DNA of 64,000 nt, from assembly GCA_021904315.1 (NCBI GenBank), contig CM038923.1, positions 10,174,038 through 10,238,037 on the forward strand, written 5' to 3'. Source of the stretch: Sphagnum magellanicum. Taxonomy: Eukaryota > Streptophyta > Sphagnopsida > Sphagnales > Sphagnaceae. The stretch's first letter is position 1, and every line of letters starts with the position of its first letter. The notes under the pieces were generated by a model, which was not told where the DNA came from, did not search any database, and saw only the letters and a program-made list of their open reading frames with translations. The position numbers and the translations under genes were made by a program. Shown one piece after another: positions 35,242 to 55,097 of the stretch.

Positions 35242-38200
35242 CCTGCAACATTGATCAATAGCGTGAGATCAATAGTTCTTGTTAAGGTTAATGATTGTAA
35301 CAACTCCCAATAAACATTCATTTTCAAGCCAGGAGCCCAAGTACTTGCAATTCAAGGCCATCCTGTAAGTTGTTGTAACTTGTGGGTAATTCTCCAATAG
35401 GCCATGCCAGAGTTACTTCCCAAAAGCCAACATGGATATACATATGGGTTCCCAATAAACGAATGATCAATAAGAAATATAGGTCAAAAGGATTAAATTT
35501 TGGGGGAGGCTTAAATGACCATATTGCTGCTTATTATGGCAATTTCCTAAAGGAAAGGGTAGATTAAAAAAACATAATTGGAAAAAAAATTGTGGCACAC
35601 GTTTCCATAAACATTTTTAAAAACTAAAAAACTCACATAATGGAGTCATAAAAAAAGTGAATGATGTTAGTTTAGATGATGATGATCATCATCATCATCA
35701 TAATCATCATCACTAAACCTGACTATCTTTTACTTATACTTAGATCATCATCACTTATCTTTGATTGGCTCAAATCTTACCAAATAACTCCCAAGAGTAA
35801 GATTACTTAGATCAGATGATGAACACAATAAGACAAACTGCAGATGCAAAAAAACACATATGGGAATCATACGGCAAGCTAGCTACCTCTAGACAAGTAA
35901 GTAAGGAGAACAACTATAAAACTCTTCCTTTATACAAGAACATCCATCACAAGGGTATGTGATCAATGACATGCATACATAACTCTCTCAAATTGAAAGA
36001 TCAATCTGTGGAACTATGCCCTTAAACAAGAATATCCATGATAAGGGGTATGTGGAACTGTAGAACCATCACCATGAACAAGAGCATCCATCATAGGGTA
36101 CGCTCACCTCTTGCTCGAACTGAAGGATTTATCTGTATTTTGATAAGTTCTTGTCCTCAAAGTGTATTTCTTGCCACCTGGCTTCTTCACATGCCCAATA
36201 TCAATTGCTCCAACTCATCTCAAATCATAAACAACGCTTTGTAGAGTGGGTGAATTGTGTTTCCTATTGAATTGATTATTGCACTGCTGCAATTTTGTAG
36301 CATGTACATATTGTGCAGCAAAAGTGCAGACAGAAATCTCATTGACTTTGTGTTCAAAGTCATTCCACAAAATGCACAATATTGCAATAGCTTTGCCCGC
36401 ATCTGCTCCTGGGGTCGCTGGAGGCGTGAGTGGTTTCCCCCACAAGTTCGATGGGTGTGTTTGACGTTCTGTGTTTCCCACGGTTGTACTGACCACTTGC
36501 CACGGCCAGCATCCCCTGAAACGAGGCTTGAAATTGTGGCGTAACAAGTGGGCTGCCAACACAACCTTGCTTACATCACATATCCATAGGAAGATGAAGA
36601 AAAAGTGACGATCCTCTCTGATAATTTTTAGCCAAATCTGGCTATAAACCAAGTATGAAATACAAATCCTTAATCATCTTTCTATGTTTTTGCTACATGT
36701 TAAAAACGAAGTATAGAAATCTGGCAATGTATACCTTTATTTTTTCCTTGCTTCTGGCCATTGGAAAACTCCAAAATGACTTGATTTTAAAATTTTCGAT
36801 TTTTGAATTTCGCTTTTTGATGAAATTTCGCCAATTTCGACAAAAGGCTGGTCAGCAGGTTAACTTTTGAGAATTTTCGCAGTACCAAAATGTGAGAACC
36901 ATCATTGCATACGTTGCAACATGTAAGGAAATGTTAAAAGCTTTCATTGAAATGGGAATCGTTAGCTAGGGTTCATTGGTTTCTAGCAGGGAAGGGAATT
37001 GGGGTGTTCATGGAGAGATGGACTGTCCTTTGCACCAGGTGAGGGGCCTACTTGTAAGGTGAATGCGCCTCCTTGAAAGATGGATTTATTTTTGTTTTCT
37101 CCTTTTGAAGTTTTGGGGAAACCCTCTGGGAATGTGGGGTGGACCTTTTATTCAGGGAGATTCACACAAGGTCCCTCAACCAAATTGACATTTGGTCAAG
37201 AAAATCAAGAAAGGTTAGGCTGAGACCAGTGTTTTTTCTTTTTCATATTCCCCATGTTGCCCAGTTGGCTATCTACTGGACCCATTGATCAGCAATTTGA
37301 CTACGTAAAGCTAAGAGTTGTCAAAATGTTTGGTTAATTGCAAAATAAGGAGAATTTCACCACTCATCACAGCCAGCATCCCGTGTGATCGCCCCCAAAG
37401 TGTTTGGCTACTTGCAACATTAAGTGATTGCCCCTTTTTTTTTAGCTCTATATTAGCAACTTGACCTTAATTTCAGTAGATGTATGTGCAAAAAATAAAG
37501 ACTTAATCGTTCTTTCATTAGTGAGATTACATTTTTTTTTTCTCAGACATATGAACAACTTGATTTTTTTTTAATCTTTAAAAATCACACGAGAGAATTG
37601 AACCTTGACCAATTTAGTCCTGCCCACTGCAACACTTGAACTTACACATACAAGCAACATTAATAGATAACACAAATAACAAGGTTAATATTACGTAGTT
37701 TCTATAACCTCCAAAAGTTAAGATTCAGGCCTTGTTATAAAAATGTTAAGGCCAAATCTTCAACATTGAAATCTGAAATATTAGTTGTAAAATTGAATAG
37801 GGTTCAAAGCAAAATGAGCAAATCATAGAAACAAAAGTCACAATAATCAAAGGAGTAAGCCCAATAAGATTTCATAACTAAAATAAAAACCCCAAAAATT
37901 TACAATGAATTAAAAACCAAAAAGACATAAGGGAAAATGGCAACATACCCATTGCACATTGGCCCAACTCCAAAATAAAAATGTTGTTTCCCAACATTTA
38001 AAAAAACAATTAATCCTCAACTACATATTGATTTATGATCAAATGTTCCATCATGGGCAACTTTTTGAATGGACATGAATAGAGAACAAAATTGTCACCA
38101 ATATTTTAAATCATTAAATCATCATTTGATAATTGGCCATCGATCCATGATGTGTTGTTCTACCTTAACATGAGAAAAAATTGCATCATTTGATTCCTAT

Positions 38201-41200
38201 GAGAAGCAAATGTTGTTATTGAGATCATCAACAATATCACTATGACTATTGCTTTCCTCACACTCATTTTCCATGCCACATCATACATGACATTTTGAAA
38301 TTGGATGAAATCTAAGCAATTTTCTCCAATTACTTAGATCATGAACATGAAGAAAATAGAGAAGTAACCACACATATGTGGGAATCAAACATCAAGCTAT
38401 CTATTACGACAAAAATACATAATCAACTATAGAAACATTTGTGACAAAGGTGTGTTACCAACAACATGGATACTCAAATTGAAGGATCAGTTCCTGTAAA
38501 ACTATTCCCTTAAACTATAACATCCATCACAAGGGCATGTGATCATCAACATGCATACTCACCTCTTGTACAAATAGAAAAATCAATTCCCTGAAGAAAC
38601 TAGAAACCATTCTCTTAAACAAGAACATCCATCATAAGGCTATGTTCATCCCTGTAGAACTGTTTACGCCAATGTGATCAACTACCAGCTTGTTCACCTC
38701 TTGCTCAAATTGAAAGCTAGATCCCCACTTTGATGAGGTCATTTGGATTGCCTCAAAGCTGCACTTTGTGTTGAAGTTCTCCACATGCCCACCAACTGCT
38801 ATACAAATATCACACATCACAAAAAATACTTGTAGATTGGGCAAAATGTCCTAGTTCATTGGACTTGTCCATTTTGGGCAAGTTACATATATGAGAACTC
38901 TTGGGGTATTGTGCAAAATGGGCAGGCCACCACTACAATCCAATTGGCCTCTATGCAACATCATTCCAAGTTGCAAAAGCTTGCTCACATGGATGATGGG
39001 CTCTAGTGTCCAATAGTTGATAATTTTCTATGCATGAGAAGGGTGTATCTTTAGAGCCTTCTTAGATTTAAGGCGATAGTCACAAGGCCTACATGCATGT
39101 GATTTTGTGATGTAGCACGAGTGGTGATGAATCTCGACATATACATTTTTGGAATTTTGGCATCATGGCAACAAAAAGAAGAAAAAAAAGTGATCTGTGA
39201 CTCATTCAAAGGTTTTTGGGAAGTGGGGGGTAATGGCCCAAGTTGACATGTTTCAAGGAAAAGATGTCTAAATTCACAATATTTAGGCTATAGGTTCCAA
39301 TAGGTTGCTGAATCAAGGCAACAAACTTTTTTTTCCCTACTCTCTTGTGTAACATGTAGCCAAATTTGGCTAAGTCTTCTTGTGTACGATCACTACACCA
39401 CTTACCTCAGAAAACTAAAACATCAATCCTTGGGAATGATTATTTGTAAGATGATTTAGCTTAAATTTTGTTGTAATCAAAATATGAAAGTAAATAAATT
39501 TAAGCAATAATTTTGCATTGTAATGGAACTTGCCACATATTGGCAATTTTATTAGAAAATGTCTTTGAATATAATCAATCCACAATATATTGACACATGT
39601 GTTTACATCCAAATTGACCATTGCATTAAACTCATAGTTCACAACAAGGTTGAGCATCGGTCAGTATTTCCCAACTCTTTGAGAGAACTGATTCAATTTT
39701 TTAATTTAAAAAAAAAACTTATGAGAACCAATAAGGGTATCACATTATTATTATTTTTAATCAAGCTGGTTCTTAGACAAGGCAATTGTCATATTTGATT
39801 TTCATATCTAATTTTCACAATTCAAATCGCAAATTTATGGAGGAATTTATGAGGTGTTTGGTGCAAGGGGGTTTAGTGCTCGGTGGTGGGTGAATTAAAA
39901 CATATTAAGATTTTGAACTTTAAATGTTAAAGTCTAGAGTTATTTTTTCAAAAAAATTAAAACAAATTATCATTCATCCTCTTCTTGTGTCTTTTGCATT
40001 GCTCATTTACTTTTGATGCTTAGCATTTGTAGCCTTTCAATTTGCATGTCCAATGACACAAAAATCAATTAATCTGATTTTTAAATTAAAAAATATTGAA
40101 AAGCATTTTGTGATAAATATGTGTTTATTGATGGGTGGTTTTACCTTATTGCTTTTAGAACTGGATTTTAGTTCTTTCGTAGAACTAGATTAACTTCAAA
40201 TTTTAAAAAAAACACATCAACTGGTTTTCAATAACTCGGTTCTCACTTGGATGAAAGCCATCAATTCAATTCTCAAACCATTTATCATCAAATGTGATAC
40301 CAATCAGTTTTCATTTTGAGAGTTGGTTTGAGAACAAAGGTGCCAGTGAAAACCACCCAACACTAGTCTTAATCACCCAAACATAAATTTTATTGCACAT
40401 TATTAGTGACAATCAATTCTATTTTTTCTTTTCTTATGTTCCCATATGGCTTTCAATAGTTCATCATTATTATGTCAATATCAAATTTAATTTGAATTAA
40501 TATAAATATCATGGACATGAAAACACACATGTTAATTTGCCTTTTCATATCCATGTTGATATGGGCAAGGAAAAGGAGCAAGATAATATAAGAATAGGAA
40601 GTAGTTATTATTAAGAAAGGACAAATAATTATAAAGATAGGAAGTAATTATTAGAAAAAAAGTGAGATAGTTAGGCTTGGAAATGAGATAAGTATGAATT
40701 ATTTTTAGAATTGTTCAAGGATGATTGTACAAAGGATTATACAAAATCAATTATCCAATGAGTATTATACAAAAGATTATGCAAAATCTCACATATACTA
40801 ATTCTTCAAATTTTCTCATGATTGAAATGAGGTCAACAAATGAGTATAACATGTTCATTTCAAATCTTTCATGTTCGTTTTTACACGCAATTTTCTTAAT
40901 ATTAATTAGGATGCTTGTGGTTTTCACAAACATGAGATGGTGAAAAGACATTTCAAAATCAAGTGATACATAGGAATCAAAATGCCTTATTAGACCAACC
41001 TTTTCTTTGATTTTGCCAAAAAAAAAAATTAAAAAATTTGAAAATTTGAAAATTTGAAAAAGAAATGATTTTGGAGGTTTTCAATTGCTAGAAGTGACAA
41101 GGAAAACAAGTAGAAATCACAAAATTTCTATATGTGCTTTTGAGTGTATAGCCAAAGATACAAAAGGATTATTAAAGTTTAGTACTTCATCTCTGGTTTA

Positions 41201-42731
41201 TAGCCAGATTTGGCTAAATCTTCTCAAGGAAGATTGTCACTTTTTCTACATTTTCCTATGGATGATGCCACTTTGGCTACAAACAAACATTCTTTTTTTT
41301 AAAATACGGTATAATCAGATGCCTTCCAAACCTCAATAAAGGAGCCATGAAATGCATGTGGTGGCATAAACAATTGTTTGTAATTCTTTCAGTGGTATAA
41401 ATGACATATGTACAGTGCACACATGCTGGTCCCTTGGTAATAAAAAAGATTTAATACATGTGTGATGGTTCCTTGTTATTTCATATGCACACATGATGGT
41501 TCCTTGGTCATTACATATGTATGCATGATGGTCCCTTTGTAATGGGTGAACAATCTTATCTAGGGGTCTCAGATCTTTGATTGGCACCAGAAAACTAATC
41601 TCTTTTCCTATTCAATTTGTGACTTGCCCCTTTTCATACAACTAAGTAATTCATTTTTAAATTTTTTATTTTGTGATTAATTTTCAAAAAATTAACACAT
41701 TTAATTTCATAACATGGCCTTGGCAAAAGTGGGATATGCATCGAAGATTTTATTTTTCTTCCTAGAGGTCAGTTTTGGAGTTGGGTTAGACACTTGAAGG
41801 AAGAACAAACTGCCCACACATGCCAAAGTTTAGAGAATTTGGGAAAAAAAACATTGTACACCCATTCTAGAACATAAAAAAGTTGGGGGAATAGAAAACA
41901 CTTATCCAGTTACGCTTTCAAGGAAAAAAAAGTGGAACTCACCATATTATAAAGCATAGTATAAAAAAGGCTGCTAACAATACATATGATACAGACCACC
42001 TACTATAACACCCCCATGGACTCCCTCACAATAGGTGGAGATTAAGGTCAATTTTAACCAGACACTTTCTGTCAGAACACAGGCAGTAGTAGGAAAACTT
42101 AGCCATGACGTTGACTAGCTTGACAGGAACCAAAAGAGAAGGCGACTAAAAAACCCCAAGAACATAGAGGAGCACAAGGAGAAAAGAAAAATCAAAAAGG
42201 AAAAAGGAAAGAACTGGAAAAACCCAAAACACAAAGCAGGAAGAAAGCAAAGAAAAGTGAGAACTTCTAGGGTAAGAACTTTAGAGGATAAAGAACTTCT
42301 GTAGTATACCTTAGAAAGGAAAACTGGGCAAGAATTAGGCATAATAAGATGATCCCAACTGTTCAACAACACCACTTTGTTTCTGCCCAGATGAGATCAT
42401 GCTACTGCCTCACGTGCAAATACTTGGCACCAAAACTACTTCCATACTGCCCAAAGACCATATCGCAGATAATATAAAACTGGTCAACTCTTGCAGCTGG
42501 TCAGAGAATTACTTTTTGACGGTAGCCCAGATCTGGGCTACCTGTGGGCTCTGAAAACAGATCATACACAAGGATGTTGCCTAGTATGTCCAGCCACCCC
42601 AAAACACCACGTCCACATCTTCAGGTGTATACTTTGCACATTCCATTTCCCACACCCATAATTATTATCTTATCCTAATTCCTATCCTCAGCTTGTTTTC
42701 TCACTGATTCTACTCCCATTTCCTCCAACCT
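35242..42731. other. Intergenic region upstream of copy B, repeat-bearing
   Basis: No gene is supported. 35680-35715 is a GAT/ATC microsatellite. 35815-36250 and 38330-38850 are diverged direct copies of one repeat, with landmarks CACATATGTGGGAATC and AACATCCATCATAAGG, which also occurs inverted at about 6640-6810. 36560-36655 and 41185-41280 are an inverted repeat pair containing the near-palindrome TAGCCAAATTTGGCTA. 36300-36540 is locally GC-richer with open frames on both strands, but no domain was recognised. About 37560-37640 has a tRNA-like B-box (minus strand GGTTCAATTCTC). 41403-41545 is a minisatellite of about 30-39 bp units. Confidence 0.55.
41403..41545. repeat. Minisatellite, ~30-39 bp unit, four copies
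   Basis: The phrase ATGRTGGTYCCTT recurs with starts near 41426, 41465, 41495 and 41528. Between the phrases are variable spacers rich in CATATG and ACACATG words. Confidence 0.7.
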
Positions 42732-48227
<5,496 letters not shown>

Positions 48228-48510
48228 TGAAAAAAAATTATTCCACAAAAGTGACCAAAGACACCGTGCTCAGAATCAAACAACAGCCCAAGACAATCAC
48301 CTCGATGGAGCAAGATTCTCTCTCTTTCCCGCTCTCTCAACTCTCCCTTGCTCCTCGAATGACCAACACTCAATCTGTCATTAGGTTTAGGGTTTTGGAG
48401 TTGGAGACATGTTGAGTACCATAGAACGGGTCCGGTCCACTTAGGAACGTGGTGAGCCTGGCAGGGCGAGCTGCCGTCCCATGAGATGATAACCGGTTCT
48501 CCAGGCCCTG
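48228..48510. promoter_or_regulatory. KRR1 5' region
   Basis: This is the 280 bp upstream of the KRR1 start codon. It is more GC-rich than the AT-rich DNA beyond 48510, as expected for a 5' UTR and core promoter. No TATA box was identified with confidence. The plus-strand open frame here is a shadow of KRR1 exon 1 and its leader. Confidence 0.4.
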
Positions 48511-51500
48511 TTCAAAAGCATAACAAAACATCAACATCGAACGTATATAATTTACATGAAAAGATTTTTTTAATTTTTAGTCTCATTTTCATTTTGAAGT
48601 TTAAGAATTTGGCAATTCTTATATTTTTTTTTGTCACATTTTGAATTTAGATTTTTCATGAAAGGTTTTTTGTTATTGTGTTTGATGGGTGTACATATGG
48701 ATTAAAAAAAAAATGTCCAAATATTTTATTTTATTTTTATTGATATTTATGAATTTTTTTTACACATGGTCCATGAAAAAAATGTAAAAATACAAATTCA
48801 AGCCACAAAGTGTCAACATTTTGGGAGTAGTTAATTCGGTGGAAAATGCAACAATTACATGCATATTCTCACAAACACTACACTTTAAATAAATGAAGAA
48901 ATTAATGGTTTTTTGTTATACATTGGAAGTGTGTTTAGTAATTTGAATACAATATAAATTCGTTTGTGAAAATTTGACCAATATGTTTTTGTTACACTAG
49001 ATTTGCATTCATTTCCAAGGTCATTTGCCCATATATGGTTTAATTGAAATCCAACTTTTGTGGTGTTTTCACTAAATTGTGATTTTAAATTGGAATTTAT
49101 CCATGAAATATAATATTTTATTTATTTTTTCTTGGTTATTATTTTTTAAAATATCAACATTAAAATATCCCATAATGATGATTAGACAATGTTCAGAAGA
49201 TTGTTGAATTATAGTTTGAAGATTGTTTGGGAATGTCAAAATTAAACACGAATGAACTCTATACACACATACAATATGTATTTTTTTCGTGTATTAATAT
49301 TAAAAATTGGTGTTATATTATTTTGAACCATCCTTAGTTATTGTATTGAAGGAATCTAAGTGCATGTGTATGTCATACATCGTCATTAACCCATGACCAT
49401 CATGGATTGAAATATATGAATACTTCGAAAATTTTATAAATTTGTGCACATCTGTTGATGCAAGGTGTATTCTTGTTTCTATAAGACATAACATATGAGA
49501 CATTTGAAGGTTGTGATCATGATTGATGTCTTCATAATGTTGGCATAAAGAAGTTGTATTCAAGGTTTATATAATTACATGAAAATTATGTAAGTTTTTA
49601 AATTGAATAATTAATGGTATCCAAATTGCAATTGTTTTCAATCTATTCATTTCCATATGTACTCTTGGATGCACATAAAAAATTTCATGTTAAACAGGAG
49701 ATTTAACAAAAAATAGTTTTTTTTTGTTCGAATGCAGGAAAATGTTATATATGTTAACCTATGTTTTTTAATCATACTGGGTTCAAAAACCAATTCATCT
49801 AATGATAGTCCTTGAAAGCAATGATCGGTTCTTGCTATTGCAAATTGAATTAGAAATTGAATCCTTGTTATGATAAATGATTGGGATTTACTAGCTGTTA
49901 TATTTTTAATGTTCAATGGTGTCCATTTTGATTCAATGTTATTGTCGTAATAATGACTATATTTTTCTTTTGTTAGTGTTCCAAGTAATGATGGTTTTCA
50001 AATCAAAAATGTATTAAATAGTTGAAATATTGAAGCTAAATTTCATTGTATAATTTGGTTTCTTACCATATTTTCTAGGATCCAATTTGTTTAGTTTTGA
50101 AAATCACTTGAATTGTGATATGATGTCACATGTGAATTGAACACAATAACACATGTAAATAACTTTATAATCTACAACAAACATTTGAATGTCCATACTT
50201 TCAACCTAAATGAAATTATTTTATGATTGAAATGCCACTATTTTCTAGCAATCAACATACATAAATCATTATAACTGATTTATCACTAAAATGCAACATA
50301 AATAAAAATTTGTGACTTGATACTAACTAAACTACAATCTACATTTGCACATTATGGAAATTTTCAAAATGATGTATTAAATAATTGGAATATTGATATT
50401 AGCCTTCATCATTTTTGTTTTATTTTTCCTTTTGTTGTTTTAACATTTGTATTTTTGCATGTCTTGGTTTGATTTATTACACATCAAAACAACAATTTAT
50501 TTAATGACATAATTACTTAAGAAAACCAATTTTTTTTTTAATAACATCACATGCATTTTTTTCTAAAATTATATTCTTTAAACACAATAATCAATTTGTT
50601 TTTTAAACAACCTTACATTGTATGCACAACTTTGATTTTGATGGATTCAAACATTATCAAATATATCACATAACATAAGAACATTGAAAGTTTATCAAAA
50701 ATGTGCAAAATAATGTGTCTTTAAACAAATTGATTTACTTTAACTTTATTTCTTAACCCAAAATCTAAATGTTCAAACACATGAACAAAATATCAAAATA
50801 TGTTTGTTATCAACAATTTTTCACACCTCCCAAATCCCAAATCATTATAAGTAACATATGACAAATTAATTTCTAAACAAAATAAATATTTTCTTTAGAC
50901 CATTTTTCTTTGATAAAAATAAACATTAACAATATTCATCGATTAGAACTAAATATGATAGGTTGTTTCAAGTTTTATTGTTCATGAGAAAACATGGAGG
51001 CTTGAACATCTAGATGTTAAAATATAATATAACACCTATGCTTTAATTGCATCACCAAAAGATCAAGAAGTGCACAAAATGTCTTCAAAACAAAACTATC
51101 TCCTTTTTAGTTCATTTTGAATTTCTTGAGAACAAGCAAATGTACATGAAGGTCCTTGATGTGAAGGGGGAGATTCTTAATTTATTATTCCGTTTCATCT
51201 ATTTTTGAATATCTCAAAAAAATTCAAAAAATTAAATTTCAAATTTCAAATTGAAATTTAATTGCATATTAAGTGTTCACAATGACATGTGAATCACATG
51301 TGAAGACCATTTAGTTGACATTTGTTTTTCACTTCAAGGCAAATTGAAATGGTCTTTGCAAGCATGAAATTTCATTAAAATTTACATGTATTGGTTTTAA
51401 ATAAAGGTTGCAAAACAAAAACACAATATTTCAAAACAAGTCACAATTGGTGACCTAACAAACAAATGTGATGTATTAAGAATTTAAAGAATATGTCATA

Positions 51501-51539
51501 GTAAAACATAAAACTTTGACACAATTATTTTTGGAATGC
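48511..51539. other. AT-rich intergenic DNA
   Basis: Three kilobases of A/T-rich sequence with poly-T and poly-A runs. No ORF has family resemblance, and no terminal repeats were seen. Confidence 0.6.
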
Positions 51540-52440
51540 AGTAATGAAAGGCTTGTTATAAACAACATCACTATCATCTTTATCCTCATCAATACTTGTG
51601 TTAATGTCCTTGTTTATATTTGAATCTTCATTTTCATCCAAATATTTTTTTTCAACAATTTCAACTTCCAAACTTTCATGATTGTGAAGTTTGAAATTTT
51701 CACAAACCTTTTGAATTTGGGCATCTTATGTCATAACCTTGGTTTCCTACATGACAAACAATGAGTCCACAATTTGGACTTGACATGAATGGTCTTTTCC
51801 CAAGCCTCAACCATTCAAAGTTTTCTAAAAAATCAAAATTAATAAAGAAGCATAACTTTTAGAGACAATAAATATTACAAGAATACGATTGCATTAAGAT
51901 GAACTTACAAACACAAGGATGTGCTCCTTGCATTTGTTCCATTGTGTGATCTTTCGAATAAGGTGACATGTTATTGTCATAATCATCTCTAATCATAAAA
52001 ACCCACATCAATTTCCAAACCTTTATTTTGGTTTTCTTTTTGTTGACCTTCAACAATTTTTGAAAAAAATTATTATCATTGAGGTTTTTAAAGAGTTTCG
52101 AATCACCCTATCAAAATTTTAAACTCCAAGGAATTTCATCAACTTTGTCACAAAAAGGCTTGGACATGTCACCAAATGATACATTTGCTTTGTTGAATTT
52201 GTTTAATTTTAACATGACCTCATTTTCCACTTTCTCTTTGCATTTTTGAATTGCTTATGCTTCCTATGCATATGATTGGCCATGATGATCATGTTATATT
52301 TGTGGGCGGTCAATGGTGTTTGGTGGCATAAGGCTTGTTGCTAAATGTTCAATTTTGTGTTATTCCACAAATCATGTTTTTTTAAGAGGTGGAATTAGAG
52401 GTGGTTTCGACGTTTGTAAGGCCACCTTTACAAAACTTCA
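51540..52440 (-). pseudogene. Degenerate ORF, probably transposon-derived
   Basis: The minus-strand reading gives protein-like sequence over several hundred bases, interrupted by stops. From the right: IQKCKEKVENEVMLKLNKF, NVSFGDMSKPFCDKVDEIP, FKNLNDN, a KKKTKIKVWKL block, HPCVCKFILMQS, then an acidic stretch EDSNINKDINTSIDEDKDD. The arrangement of a Cys/His-containing front followed by an acidic linker would suit the N-terminal part of a BED-finger transposase, possibly the same family as the remnant at 22160-23505. That link is inference. At least three in-frame stops make it non-coding today. Confidence 0.35.
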
Positions 52441-54589
52441 AAATGCATTTATACATGTTGGCATTAGTTTGGACCTTTCATTGGAGATTTGTTTTTGAAT
52501 AAATGGAAAATTATTGACATTATTCCTTAATTTTGAAAGCAAATAAACATGGAATGGTTGTTAAACCCCAAAAAACCGTAAATAACACATTAAAAAAATA
52601 TGATTTATTTTGCAAGAATAACATAACAAAAATATAGCAAAATTTTATATGAAAGGCATTACAACCATTATTGTGATAGGTATAACAAGTAAAATCAATT
52701 GATAATTATAGTAAATAAATTGCAATGATTAAAAAAATAAAAATTTAAAGATGATATGACTCTCAATTTTGATTTTCTTTGAACAAAGAAAAAATATGTG
52801 TTCTTTAATAGAAGTGCATGCGTTATTAAAAGTTGGAACACACATTAATAGTTGAACACACAAGGCAAATAATATGCACATTGACAATCAAAACATACAA
52901 AGAAAAAACACACAACATAAACAAATTTTGATTGACATATTTAAGTTTTACCAAAAAAAATCTTCACACACTTTCAATGCATAATTAAAACATTATGTTC
53001 AAATTGTTTTAATGCAACTAAAACTAAAAGTCCTAAATTATTATAAGTTCTTGAAGTTAATTTACATTAATCCAACCAAAGGCAAACTTTTGAAATGGGT
53101 GTGATGATGACAAGGGAACGGTCAACTGAAAGAAGAAAACTGAAGTAAACCAATTATGGTCATTTGACCAAAGAAAAAGGAGGCAAACCAACTATTGTTT
53201 TTTTATCAAAGAAAAAGAAGGAAAAAACCAAAAACATCAAATCAGCTAAAATTCTCAAAATTTTAAAAAGAGTTCAATTTTTTTGAAAATTTTGTGAAAG
53301 TTGCAAAAATTATTTGAGACTCAGAGCTTTGCAAGCTCATAACTCATGCATGCAAGGTTTGAATATGAAGCTTGAATTAAAAGGAATGTAGCTTTGAAAA
53401 CATCTTCCAACATTACATTGCATGCTTGATTCAAATGTTATTTCACCATTATTTTGTGGGTTTTAGTGGTTAGTAAGCAAATTGCTACTTTGATTTGAAT
53501 CTTAACCAATCTTTTGGTCAAAACTTCTAATTCATAACTCCAAATGAAAAGTATGATCTATTTTAACACATTTTCAACAATAAAGAACTCTTGATTTATA
53601 CACAATTTGCCTTTGGCAATTTTGCTTAAAAGATTTGAAAGATTCAAAAACTCCAATTTACAAGGTGATTCCCATTTGAGAGTGCTTAAAACTCCCATCC
53701 TTTTACACTCTCCCACCCTTGGGGGAGTGCGCATGAGTCACAAAACACTCTTTCAATCCACATCCTCAACCATGATGACCATGACAAGAAGACCACAAAT
53801 AGAACACGACAGCCATGGGAAGCTCTTGTAACTATGAAAAAATTGAGCAAACTTTGTACAATTCAATCTACAGCTCCTAAAAAAAAAACCCCTAACATTT
53901 GTTGGGGGTCACAAAGGAACACAAACAAAGATAGTGAAAGCTTGATGAAATAAAAGTTGTTTGGAACTTGGCTGCAAAGGCCTCAAAAAATTGCATGTAC
54001 CTCAAATACAAATAGGGGAAAAAACACCACAAAATGCCAAAATTTCCAAAACCCAAATTAGAATGAAAAGCCCCTATTTAAAGCCCAAACCCAAGATTTG
54101 CTGCAAAACATGGAACAACCTCAAAACACTAGGCACAATGAAGAAGAAGAAGTAGTAGCACTACACACCCACTCAGCTTGCAACTAAAAAAGAAACTGAA
54201 AAAACAGCCAACACATAAAATTTAGCACTGAAAAAGGAAAAAACTCAACCATACAAAACAAAAGTTCTACAAAACAAACAAAGACAACCAGAAGATCATT
54301 AAAAAAGTTACAAAAAGCAACAAATCGCATATGGAGAGAAGACTTTCAAATGTGATAAGAGCCAAAGACACAAGGCAATGAACAAAAGGAGCACAAGAGC
54401 ATGGTTGTTTTTTGCAGGAGCTTTGGAGTTGGAGCTTGGTGATGGCAAGCAGACAATGATGGAAATGGAAGCTGGATATGTGAAAATGCAAATACAAAAT
54501 TGGCTCTGCAGTGGACCCTACCCCATATGAAAATGGATCCTAGGTAGATTATAGCCTCTAGTGTGGTACTGTAGACAATGACACCTAGC
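52441..54589. other. AT-rich intergenic DNA
   Basis: No gene is supported. Plus-strand open frames at 53607-53831 and 53961-54155 lack any recognisable domain and have no splice-linked neighbours that I could find. Confidence 0.5.
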
Positions 54590-54696
54590 CTAAGCTATGC
54601 CTTGGTCTTCATCCACCTTGAGGTGCTTCACAGGTTCATCCTCTGCTGGTACCAGTGTAGGTTCGGGTTCACCGAAGGCAGTAGGATAATAGGTGA
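54590..54696 (-). CDS. Orphan terminal-exon candidate, unknown protein
   Basis: On the minus strand a good acceptor (CTACTTGTAG) precedes about 35 codons ending in TAG at 54590-54592. The peptide reads TYYPTAFGEPEPTLVPAEDE then PVKHLKVDEDQGIA, an acidic, proline-rich composition typical of a real C-terminus and unlike the AT-rich DNA around it. I do not recognise the protein. It lies 400 bp downstream of the methyltransferase stop on the same strand. The phase at its start (two bases before the first full codon) does not fit the phase-0 end of methyltransferase exon 6. It could be the end of a separate, mostly lost gene or an alternative 3' exon. Confidence 0.35.
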
Positions 54697-55097
54697 CTAC
54701 AAGTAGATGAAAGTTACGCCTTGGTCACATTTCTCATACTGTAGCTTTCTGTGAAGTCAGCTAAGCAAACAAACCTAAATTTCAAATGATTGAAGACACT
54801 GAGTTGACATACCAGTGAGTTGTTGCCTGTCAGGTCAGAAAGGTCCGTACTGTACTGCAAGCTGGGCCATGGTACAAATACATGCAGCAGCATTCAGATC
54901 AGCCAGTAGACACATTGGCTACACTTCAAATCCCAAGTGATCCAAGACATGGGTGCCATCTCCAACAGCAGCTTGTGATGCCAGCCTCTTGACCATGGAT
55001 AATCTGTGATCACAACTCTTCAGACTATGAGCCGAGTGCTGCTATTTGCCAAGTCAAGCTTGAAAGCCCTCAATAAAAGAAAGGGCCTCCTGGTCTT
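54697..55097 (-). other. 3' flank of the methyltransferase gene
   Basis: Balanced-composition DNA downstream of the methyltransferase stop codon, probably its 3' UTR and flank. A TTTTATTG stretch about 30 bases past the stop is a weak poly(A)-signal candidate. No coding region of any length is convincing here. Confidence 0.4.

Noticed and set aside
36215..36652. Minus-strand 145-codon ORF
   Set aside because: No recognisable domain, several other open frames overlap it, and the segment includes inverted-repeat sequence; too weak to call a gene.
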